Shown: in pieces, positions 1 to 4,823 of the stretch
Layout: each line of letters opens with the position of its first letter
Numbering within the stretch: the first letter of the stretch is position 1
NCBI GenBank assembly: GCA_020793555.1
Contig: DQIO01000229.1
Coordinates: forward strand, 1-8,248
Direction of reading: 5' to 3'
DNA length: 8,248 nucleotides
Source: Methanosarcinaceae archaeon
GTDB lineage: Archaea; Halobacteriota; Methanosarcinia; Methanosarcinales; Methanosarcinaceae
Made by a program: the position numbers and the translations under genes
The notes under the pieces: generated by a model
The model's input: only the letters and a program-made list of their open reading frames with translations
Told to the model about the DNA's origin: nothing
The model's database searches: none

Positions 1-755
1 TTTTCCTCTGCAGTTTCAACTTCCTCACGCAATTCCTCCATCCTATCAATCAGGCTGCCTCCTCTCATAAGACCTTTTAACATGTTCCGGATAGACGCAA
101 CAATTCCATCTATTGTTTTTTTGCCTTTGTTGTTTGTTAAGGAAACAGCTTCATACGGCTGTGTTGGGATTTGTGCATTCGACGTTGGTGGGAAAGGTGA
201 AGGAGAATCAGAAACGGATGCAGGGGGGAAAGGTGAAGGTGAAAGTGAATCAGAAACGGATGCAGGAGGGAAAGGTGATGGTGAATCGGAAACAGGCGCA
301 GGGGGGAGAGGTGATGTTGTTTCCGGCTGCTCTTGCCCATACACTTCAAAATTTGGTGCTTTTTTAGGCAGTTCAATTGATTCAGCAGCCTCCAAATCGT
401 CATCTTGTGAAAATTTTGGTTCAAACAACGGAGGAGGAGATGATTTTGGCAAATCTGTTTCTCCCACTTCTTCCGGGCTCTTATCAAGTTCAAATACATC
501 ATCAAATGATGGAATATTCCTATCTTCCTCATTTGGTATGTCGCCCTGTATCCCATCGGACAATCTATCGATTACCGCAAGCTCAGGAGGTTTTTCTACG
601 TCTGTTTCGCTAACTTTGATTAATGGGTTTTCAATGTCAAACGGCGTTGCACTCTCGCCCCCAAAATCCGGCATCTCGTCAAGTGATGGCATTTCAAAAG
701 GGTTTGGCGGCTCTTTTCCGGCACCTTTCTTAATTTCCCATGGCAAGTCACTCAT
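1..755 (-). CDS. Acidic, proline-rich protein of unknown function (C-terminus beyond the window)
   Basis: I do not recognise this protein. The minus strand reads without a stop from an ATG at 753-755 to the left edge, giving 251 residues. The N-terminal 150 residues are acidic, rich in Pro, Asp, Glu and Ser, and probably disordered; the protein begins MSDLPWEIKKG. Residues 151-188 are three copies of a 12-residue unit, PPAxVSDSPSPF, the middle copy carrying two extra residues. Residues 209-235 are basic and amphipathic (KKTIDGIVASIRNMLKG), followed by a charged stretch (RMEELREEVETAEE) that looks like the start of a coiled coil. No signal peptide or membrane segment is visible. There is no clear Shine-Dalgarno before the ATG. 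It lies 79 bp downstream of dapF on the same strand, so readthrough from dapF is possible. A structural or scaffolding role is only a guess. The opposite strand also reads open for 234 codons, but as low-complexity sequence mirroring the repeats. Confidence 0.75.
   Translation of the reverse strand, partial: MSDLPWEIKKGAGKEPPNPFEMPSLDEMPDFGGESATPFDIENPLIKVSETDVEKPPELAVIDRLSDGIQGDIPNEEDRNIPSFDDVFELDKSPEEVGETDLPKSSPPPLFEPKFSQDDDLEAAESIELPKKAPNFEVYGQEQPETTSPLPPAPVSDSPSPFPPASVSDSLSPSPFPPASVSDSPSPFPPTSNAQIPTQPYEAVSLTNNKGKKTIDGIVASIRNMLKGLMRGGSLIDRMEELREEVETAEE
192..305 (-). repeat. Coding tandem repeat, 36-bp unit, three copies
   Basis: Three head-to-tail copies lie at 270-305 (36 bp), 228-269 (42 bp, with a 6-bp insertion) and 192-227 (36 bp). 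Each encodes PPA(S/P)VSD-S-PSPF on the minus strand. A partial fourth copy (PPTS) follows. All lengths are multiples of three, so the frame is kept, as expected for an expanding and contracting linker in a real protein. Confidence 0.8.
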
Positions 756-811
756 ATTGTATCAACTTCGTAATTTGAGATGTTAGTGTATAATAGAAAT
801 TCGATTTACTT

Positions 812-825
812 TTATTTTATTATAT
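812..825 (-). promoter_or_regulatory. Possible TATA box for the left-edge gene
   Basis: The minus strand reads CATATAATAAAAT about 60-70 nt upstream of the ATG at 755, which would give a leader of roughly 30-35 nt. The whole 756-834 spacer is AT-rich, so this assignment is weak. Another candidate, TATTATAC near 790-796, would give a shorter leader. Confidence 0.25.
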
Positions 826-834
826 GTTTAATAT

Positions 835-1662
835 TTATATAAGGATTGTTCCTCTATATACTGTCTCAGCAGGTCCTTCCATAAAAACGAAATCATTAGA
901 TATAGAAATATTCAGATCTCCACCCTTTGTGTGAACCATGATCTCACTATCCATCCCTTTAAGCAAATGTCCAAGGTATGCACCCGCAACCGAACCTGTA
1001 CCGCAGCTCAAGGTTTCATCCTCAACCCCTCTCTCATATGTCCTGATAGTAACCTCATTGTCCGACTCTATTTTTACGAAATTCACATTCGTACCATTTG
1101 GAAATATAGGGTCAAACCTGATCTTTGGTGCAATTTCCAGAATATCAAGATCAAGGTCGTTAACGAAGATAATGGCATGTGGGACACCCGTATTTATCAC
1201 AGAAACATTATATCCATGCATATCCACATCAATAAAATCATCATCTTCATCACCTTTTGCAGGAATTTGTGCACGGGTCTTAATAGGCTGCCCCATATTG
1301 ACCTTTACCCAAAATCCCGCATCATCCTTTCGTGTTTCAGCAGGAAGAACACATGCAAGAGTCTCGACCGCAACAGTTCCTACATCTATGTGACCACTAT
1401 CAAAAGCGTATTTAACAAGGCAACGGATGCCGTTCCCGCACATCTCGGCTTCTGATGCATCCGGTTGGAACAGCCTCATTTTCATATCAGCCTTGTCTGA
1501 TCTTGATATGAAAAGAACACCGTCAGCGCCAATACCAAATCGACGGTCACAGTATTTGACTGCAAAATCAGCCTTATTGCTATCAGGGATTATTTGTTTC
1601 TCAAACTCATCGATTACGATAAAATCATTGCCATTACCATGGAGTTTTGCAAAATCAATCAT
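835..1662 (-). CDS. dapF: Diaminopimelate epimerase
   Basis: This cytoplasmic, cofactor-independent racemase converts LL-diaminopimelate to meso-diaminopimelate, the next-to-last step of lysine synthesis. In methanogens without peptidoglycan or DAP-containing walls the product serves lysine only. The 275 residues match the family's usual length. Both catalytic cysteines are present: Cys75 in MCGNGIRC (74-81) and Cys220 in ETLSCGTGS (216-224). Other family motifs are KLHGNGNDF (6-14), GIGADG (43-48), NTGVPH (157-162) and PNGTNVNF (189-196). The start is ATG at 1660-1662. There is no Shine-Dalgarno, but a TATA box sits about 25 nt upstream, so the mRNA is probably leaderless. No other lysine gene is in view. 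The identification is secure. Confidence 0.97.
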   Translation of the reverse strand: MIDFAKLHGNGNDFIVIDEFEKQIIPDSNKADFAVKYCDRRFGIGADGVLFISRSDKADMKMRLFQPDASEAEMCGNGIRCLVKYAFDSGHIDVGTVAVETLACVLPAETRKDDAGFWVKVNMGQPIKTRAQIPAKGDEDDDFIDVDMHGYNVSVINTGVPHAIIFVNDLDLDILEIAPKIRFDPIFPNGTNVNFVKIESDNEVTIRTYERGVEDETLSCGTGSVAGAYLGHLLKGMDSEIMVHTKGGDLNISISNDFVFMEGPAETVYRGTILI

Positions 1663-1678
1663 ATAAATATGTATTGTT

Positions 1679-1691
1679 TATATTTATATAA
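1679..1691 (-). promoter_or_regulatory. dapF TATA box, leaderless transcript likely
   Basis: The minus strand reads TATATAAATATAA centred near 1685. Archaeal transcription usually starts 25-27 nt downstream of the TATA centre, which falls at about 1660 on the dapF ATG itself. With no ribosome-binding site visible, a leaderless mRNA is the simplest reading. Confidence 0.5.
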
Positions 1692-1694
1692 GTA

Positions 1695-1907
1695 GTTCGC
1701 GCACCCGAGTTGCGTATCGGGGGGCGCATCGAAGTATCTCCACTGCGCTTTGATACTTCCATTAAGTGGACATCCACAATTACACATTTGACAATATCCA
1801 CTCGCTAATGACACTAATCTGCACCGCCATTTCTGTCGCGGCTGCACCCGCTGTTATTTCTGCAATCAAACTGGTAGCGCAATCCTACACTACTAAGATG
1901 CAGTAAT
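1695..1907. other. GC-richer patch with inverted repeats, no supported gene
   Basis: This stretch upstream of the dapF promoter is richer in GC than its surroundings, especially 1698-1730. It holds CCCGA/TCGGG (1704-1708, 1717-1721), GAAGTATC/GATACTTC (1731-1738, 1752-1759) and GTGGACATCCAC (1766-1777). The hexamer TCCACT or its complement recurs at 1739, 1765 and 1797. A minus-strand frame of 62 codons (GTG at 1845-1847) ends in TGA overlapping the dapF ATG by four bases and encodes a Cys cluster (CQMCNCGC), but it shows no recognisable family. The plus strand has a short frame with FCRGCTRCYFC. I cannot tell a gene remnant from a structured RNA. Confidence 0.35.
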
Positions 1908-1937
1908 AAGAAGACTTAAGAAGACTTAAGAAGACTT
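1908..1937 (+). repeat. Three perfect tandem copies of AAGAAGACTT
   Basis: The 10-bp unit AAGAAGACTT is repeated exactly at 1908-1917, 1918-1927 and 1928-1937. The last copies read directly into the HepT-like fragment, where they encode its Arg-Arg-Leu. The unit is not a multiple of three, so the repeat puts a stop (TAA, 1917-1919) in the fragment's frame. It probably arose by slippage and marks the broken edge of the gene. Confidence 0.85.
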
Positions 1938-2087
1938 GAAATAATTGACGAGGCTGCGAAAAATGTGGACGATAGCATCCGAAACAAGTATCCTGAAATA
2001 CCATCGAAAACCATCGCCGAAATGAGATATATCATGGCACTTGTCCAAATCAAAAGAGGGGATGACACAACCACACACACTTTATAA
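1920..2087 (+). pseudogene. HepT-like (DUF86) toxin fragment
   Basis: From 1920 to the TAA at 2085-2087 the plus strand encodes about 55 residues. The first 35 resemble the middle of HepT/DUF86 proteins: RRLEIIDEAAKNV then RNKYPEIPSKTIAEMR. These match the conserved RxLEIIGEAAKxV and KYPEIPWxxIxGMR pattern of this HEPN-superfamily RNase, the toxin of MNT/HepT toxin-antitoxin pairs. The family continues with a catalytic R-x(4-6)-H segment (RxxLIHxYF). Here the similarity ends right after EMR, and the HEPN histidine is absent. The N-terminal half is also missing: a stop lies at 1917-1919 and there is no start codon. Two family glycines are replaced by Asp and Glu. No antitoxin (MNT nucleotidyltransferase) is seen next to it. 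The family call is from memory of the consensus, so moderately sure. Confidence 0.65.
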
Positions 2088-2208
2088 GGATGGGTTCCTT
2101 GATTCAGGATTTGAGGGTATGATGTATGAAATCTGTATCAATGTGTAATGTTGTGTCAACTAATTCATCATTATCGTTCATTATATATAAGCACTTTGGG
2201 TCCATTAA
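2088..2208. other. Spacer with no supported gene
   Basis: Only short frames occur here, the longest about 35 codons from ATG 2126 with no family signal. The one notable element is the palindromic TATA-like sequence at 2181-2190, described separately. Confidence 0.5.
2181..2190 (+). promoter_or_regulatory. TATA-like palindrome upstream of the broken frame
   Basis: TTATATATAA is a good archaeal TATA box. Transcription would start near 2212, just before the open frame that contains the TAA at 2404. Because it is a perfect palindrome it could also act leftward. It may be the surviving promoter of the decayed gene. Confidence 0.35.
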
Positions 2209-2508
2209 ACGAGTGAGGCAAATTTAATATTAATAAATGTATTAAATAAGCTGATAACACATAACATCACTGTCAGTTTATGCTCAGGCAGGACTGCCTA
2301 TGAAGTAAAAGTCACAGAAAAGATCGACTTGACGAGTGCAGCCAAAAAAGTAAAAGCAAAGGTTGTGACAAGACACATCATGATACTCGATTTTTCAGGT
2401 GCATAATTGTCACTGTTCCCAAGCGGAAGGATGTTAATAAAACGTATTGCCAACGAAACCGAAGCTTTGGATGTTGCAAACGATCTTTTGGATCATATAT
2501 CAGATTAA
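2209..2508 (+). pseudogene. Small alpha/beta protein remnant broken by a TAA
   Basis: One frame is open from 2209 to 2508 except for a TAA at 2404-2406. Its product looks protein-like on both sides of the stop: ITVSLCSGRTAYEVKVTEK, then LTSAAKKVKAKVVTRHIMIL, then after the stop LSLFPSGRMLIKRIANETE followed by ALDVANDLLDHISD. The predicted pattern is strand, strand, helix, strand, strand, strand, helix, a compact domain of about 80 residues ending in a true stop (TAA 2506-2508). There is no ATG, GTG or TTG start in frame before the conserved part, so this is probably a dead gene. The stop is TAA, so pyrrolysine readthrough cannot rescue it. I do not recognise the family; the segment LFPSGRMLIK with a following helix recalls the C-terminal tail of some ThiF/MoeB-like proteins, but weakly. 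Confidence 0.5.
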
Positions 2509-2521
2509 CCAATTTTATTAG

Positions 2522-2620
2522 CCTCTTCAACATTGTGTGGGTAACATCACTATTCAGGATATGGTTTCAAACATGGAAATCACATTTCCTGAATTAATAG
2601 ACAGTATTGACAGGATATGA
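2522..2620 (+). other. Short open frame, possible gene-end remnant
   Basis: Between a TAG at 2519-2521 and a TGA at 2618-2620, 32 codons read HCVGNITIQDMVSNME then ITFPELIDSIDRI. It looks like coding sequence (a helical ITIxDMV...FPEL pattern) but has no start, and I do not recognise a family. It is in a different frame from the broken gene just upstream. Confidence 0.25.
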
Positions 2621-2674
2621 GTGGTCTGCCCCATCCTGTAAATACTGTTCATCCCGTCGAATATTTACCCACTC
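2619..2674. other. Extended inverted repeat beyond the thiI stop
   Basis: GAGTGG (2619-2624) pairs with CCACTC (2669-2674), and GTAAATA (2638-2644) with TATTTAC (2662-2668). TTC (2648-2650) and GAA (2659-2661) extend the stem. The right arm is continuous, giving 13 paired bases plus a 3-bp extension; the left arm has a 13-nt bulge and a 3-nt bulge. A partial outer pairing of GGxTCTxCCCCA type spans 2623-2633 and 2680-2690. It begins 39 nt past the thiI stop. No T-run follows it on the minus strand, so it is not a typical terminator; RNA stabilisation, processing or a small RNA are possible. Confidence 0.5.
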
Positions 2675-2712
2675 AATGTTGGGGAGATCCTTTTATTATT
2701 ACTATCTTCGTT

Positions 2713-3906
2713 TTAACCAGAAATACTCGATAAACTATCGATAATGATTATTTTCGCCCCGGACACTGAATCCGCCACGAGTTCATCGATATCCACTTTC
2801 TTCTCTTCAAGAGCAAGTGCATCAACTTTTGCCTTAACTTCCGGATGATCAGGTACAGCAGTACAGCATGTTACTGGCTTTATAGATGCATTGAAAGTGC
2901 CGATCCGATTGGCAATATCAATGATCTCTGTCTTGTCAAGTCCTATCAATGGATGATACAAAGGAATCCCGAGCCCGTATATTTCTGCATACATGTTTGC
3001 AGAGGTCTGGGATGCAACCTGTCCGAGTGATGCACCAGTGATGATGCCGCTTGCATTCTCTTTTTTCATGATCTCAAATGCCTCGCGGTACATTGTACGG
3101 CGACACAACAGGCATGTGTTCTTGTATTCACAATCTGTCAAAAACGCTGTCAGGTTGTCTCCGTGCGGAACTTCATACACCTTCATGAAATGTCCGGGTG
3201 CCCAGTCTGCAAGAACCTTGATGCAATCCATTGCCCTCTCACGTGTAGTCTCGTCAGAGAACGGCTCGTTGTTACAATAAACAGGAATGATCTCAACCCC
3301 TCGCTTCATCATGAGCCACGCAGACACAGGAGAATCAATGCCTCCTGACACCAATGCCACCATTTTACCCTGCGTACCAAGTGGCAATCCGCCAACACCT
3401 TTGGATATTTCTGTGTAAATGTACGCTCTGGTCTGTCGCATCTCAACAAATATTTCCTTATCAGGATCAGTCAGGTTCACGGATGGACCCTGGCCGACAG
3501 ATTCCAGATGCTCCCAAACTGCATCCCCGCATTTAATTCCAATATCGCGGGATGAAAAACTGTGATTACCGGTACGACGTGTGCGGATCGCAAAAGATTC
3601 GCCATCATTTATCATGCCAGCACCGATGTCAGCACATACTTTCGCTGCATCTGCAAGCGTAGCATCGCTCGATATAGCAGGTGAAGCCGACACAACACCG
3701 AAGACATCCGCAACAACTCCGGCTGCTTCAGGGTCAGTCGTATGGACAAAAATCCGTCCCCATTCACGCTTGATCTGTGAATATTTTATGCCTCTCAGTT
3801 TAAGCATCGCTGCTATGTTTTGAACAAGTTTCCTCTCATACCAGTTTCGGACACCTGTGCTTTTCAGAGCCAGTTCACCGTATCGGACAATAATAATGTC
3901 AGTCAT
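2713..3906 (-). CDS. thiI: tRNA uridine 4-sulfurtransferase ThiI, methanogen type
   Basis: ThiI adenylates U8 of tRNA and replaces its oxygen with sulfur, giving 4-thiouridine. I place the start at ATG 3904-3906 (397 residues), not at the TTG three codons earlier, because a TATA box lies about 29 nt upstream of this ATG and no Shine-Dalgarno exists. The order is an N-terminal ferredoxin-like domain (RYGELALK, 8-15), a THUMP domain (about 55-170, with FAIRTRRTGNHSFSS), then the ATP-pyrophosphatase domain with its PP-loop SGGIDSP (187-193). There is no C-terminal rhodanese domain. Cys265 and Cys268 (CLLC) and Cys346/347 (TCCTAVPDHP) match the three cysteines that methanogen enzymes are known to use for an iron-sulfur cluster needed for sulfur transfer. 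The sulfur donor is therefore probably free sulfide rather than a persulfide relay. The last 20 residues (AKIIIIDSLSSISG) have no motif I know. Confidence 0.95.
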   Translation of the reverse strand: MTDIIIVRYGELALKSTGVRNWYERKLVQNIAAMLKLRGIKYSQIKREWGRIFVHTTDPEAAGVVADVFGVVSASPAISSDATLADAAKVCADIGAGMINDGESFAIRTRRTGNHSFSSRDIGIKCGDAVWEHLESVGQGPSVNLTDPDKEIFVEMRQTRAYIYTEISKGVGGLPLGTQGKMVALVSGGIDSPVSAWLMMKRGVEIIPVYCNNEPFSDETTRERAMDCIKVLADWAPGHFMKVYEVPHGDNLTAFLTDCEYKNTCLLCRRTMYREAFEIMKKENASGIITGASLGQVASQTSANMYAEIYGLGIPLYHPLIGLDKTEIIDIANRIGTFNASIKPVTCCTAVPDHPEVKAKVDALALEEKKVDIDELVADSVSGAKIIIIDSLSSISG

Positions 3907-3930
3907 TGATTGCAAGTATTGGCAACATGA

Positions 3931-3940
3931 CTTTTAAAGG
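3931..3940 (-). promoter_or_regulatory. thiI TATA box
   Basis: The minus strand reads CCTTTAAAAG, centred near 3936. The expected transcription start is about 3909, three bases before the ATG at 3906. This supports an essentially leaderless thiI mRNA and the ATG as start. Confidence 0.5.
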
Positions 3941-4020
3941 TATTCAATGCTTGTTTTGATCCCTCTATTTATCAGTGTTGAATACAAATAATATTCAAGT
4001 GGATGCAATTTGTGCTCAAC

Positions 4021-4045
4021 GATTCACATCGTAATCATGTGATTC
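4021..4045. other. Imperfect 9-bp hairpin upstream of thiI
   Basis: GATTCACAT (4021-4029) and ATGTGATTC (4037-4045) pair at eight of nine positions around a 7-nt loop. It lies between the decayed HEPN gene and thiI, with no T-run on either side. It could be a regulator site or chance. Confidence 0.3.
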
Positions 4046-4080
4046 TACATGCTGCTCAAAATTGATTGGTATTCGCAAGT

Positions 4081-4341
4081 TTAGATCAATTTTTGGATTT
4101 TTTGTACAAACTCTTTGGCTCTCATGACTGCATTGTGAGCTTTAGTTTGAGACATACTTTCTGCCACATCATAGACAAATGCATGTCTTTTCCGGCGCAT
4201 GCGGTCGAACATTATGTTGTCTTTTTCGAAATCTGCACCAGGCACAGTTTCACAGAATCAAACGACTGAAATATGTTGTGCTTCACTTCCGGGTCTGTAT
4301 CCTTTTGAAAACATCAATGCACGTGCTAATTTGAGTCTGGG
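4081..4341 (-). pseudogene. Decayed HEPN-domain protein gene
   Basis: The minus strand from 4341 to the TAA at 4081-4083 encodes the C-terminal part of a HEPN-domain protein, broken by a TGA at 4258-4260. Upstream of the TGA it reads RLKLARALMFSKGYRP then GSEAQHISVV; downstream it reads FCETVPGADFEKDNIMFDR then MRRKRHAFVYDVAESMSQTK, ending AHNAVMRAKEFVQKIQKLI. This is the familiar archaeal pattern ARALMxxKGYRP...H..VVEF...FDRMRRKRHxFxY.....A..A...A.EFV..I..LI. The RRKRH segment holds the HEPN R-x(4-6)-H-type catalytic residues. The N-terminal part is lost behind another TGA (4342-4344). Such proteins are usually toxins paired with MNT nucleotidyltransferase antitoxins; I see no partner. Stops are TGA, so pyrrolysine decoding would not restore the frame. 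A 67-codon plus-strand frame (4066-4269) is its shadow. Confidence 0.72.
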
Positions 4342-4427
4342 TCATATGGCCTTATTTATGAATATATAGTGCGAATTAATCCGAGCGAAGGGAGAATTAT
4401 TTCGTTTATTATCCTACTAGCGTTTAC

Positions 4428-4437
4428 TATTTATACG
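4428..4437 (+). promoter_or_regulatory. TATA box of the 97-residue protein gene
   Basis: CTATTTATAC-type sequence centred near 4433 predicts a start around 4459, leaving a leader of about 26 nt that contains the GGTGAT ribosome-binding site. A second TATA-like CTTATAAG at 4465-4472 is too close to the start codon to be used for it. Confidence 0.4.
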
Positions 4438-4474
4438 AACATATCATCAAATCGTTTCATTCAACTTATAAGAT

Positions 4475-4480
4475 GGTGAT
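4475..4480 (+). promoter_or_regulatory. Shine-Dalgarno deciding the start at 4485
   Basis: GGTGAT, complementary to the archaeal 16S rRNA 3' end, lies 4 nt before ATG 4485. It overlaps the alternative upstream ATG at 4473, which therefore is unlikely to be the start. Confidence 0.6.
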
Positions 4481-4484
4481 TATA

Positions 4485-4778
4485 ATGGCAAAAATGCTGG
4501 AATTTGAAGATCTAAAAACAAAAGAAGAATGGAAAGAAATAAACACGGAACTTGAAGGTATGTATGACCTGGTAATCCCACCTGGAACACCCTCAGCTAT
4601 AATCTACGATCTTGTTGAAGAGTTTGACCTTGAACCACTTGACAGGAAAATGAATGTTGACATCGTAGAATGTGACGTAAGGGAAGTACTTTGCCTAAGA
4701 GGCAAATTGGAGCCGATTCAGGCAGCAGAACAATTCCTGTATGACGAATTGAACGCATGGGTCAATGAAGACGACTAG
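4485..4778 (+). CDS. Conserved-looking acidic 97-residue protein, function unknown
   Basis: I do not recognise this protein. It starts at ATG 4485, chosen because GGTGAT precedes it at the right spacing. It is soluble and acidic, with no signal peptide or membrane segment. Residues 8-25 form a charged helix (DLKTKEEWKEINTELEG), followed by VIPPGTPSAIIYDLVEEF (30-47), two likely strands around VDIVECDVREVLCLRG (58-73) and an amphipathic C-terminal helix (EPIQAAEQFLYDELNAWV, 76-93). Both cysteines (63 and 70) lie in the strand region. The good ribosome-binding site, coding-like composition and compact alpha/beta pattern support a real gene. It is convergent with the methanogenesis marker 2 gene, its stop only 30 bp away. 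It ends in TAG, with a backup TAA six codons further (4794-4796). Confidence 0.85.
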   Translation: MAKMLEFEDLKTKEEWKEINTELEGMYDLVIPPGTPSAIIYDLVEEFDLEPLDRKMNVDIVECDVREVLCLRGKLEPIQAAEQFLYDELNAWVNEDD

Positions 4779-4786
4779 CAATATAC

Positions 4787-4823
4787 AAAAAAGTAAATAT
4801 ATAACGGCTCATTCAGCCGTTAT
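4787..4823 (-). terminator. Hairpin plus T-run terminator of the marker 2 gene
   Basis: ATAACGGCT (4801-4809) and AGCCGTTAT (4815-4823) form a perfect 9-bp stem with a 5-nt loop. On the minus strand the stem is followed by ATATTTACTTTTTT, including six T at 4787-4792. The stem contains the marker 2 stop codon (4809-4811), so its coding end and terminator overlap. On the plus strand no T-run follows, so it probably does not stop the opposing gene. Confidence 0.7.

Noticed and set aside
192..305. Regular repeats as a CRISPR array
   Set aside because: The units are adjacent with no unique spacers and keep a coding frame.
82..786. 234-codon plus-strand frame with GGKGEGESETDA repeats
   Set aside because: It is the complement of the proline-rich minus-strand gene; its low-complexity Ser/Gly composition mirrors that gene's repeats, and the minus-strand frame has a natural ATG and runs off the edge.
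931..1455. 174-codon plus-strand frame across dapF
   Set aside because: Antisense shadow of an intact, well-conserved dapF with all catalytic motifs.
1691..2100. Insertion sequence or transposase remnant
   Set aside because: No terminal inverted repeats with flanking duplications and no transposase motif; the short Cys-rich frames are not enough.
1691..2712. tRNA or other classical RNA gene in the 1-kb gap
   Set aside because: No T-arm consensus, CCA-proximal stem or C/D-box pattern could be found on either strand by eye.
3907..3915. TTG at 3915 as the thiI start
   Set aside because: It lies upstream of the transcription start predicted from the TATA box, and the ATG at 3906 aligns better with the family N-terminus.
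4473..4484. Upstream ATG as the start of the 97-residue protein
   Set aside because: The Shine-Dalgarno GGTGAT overlaps this ATG and is correctly spaced for the ATG at 4485.
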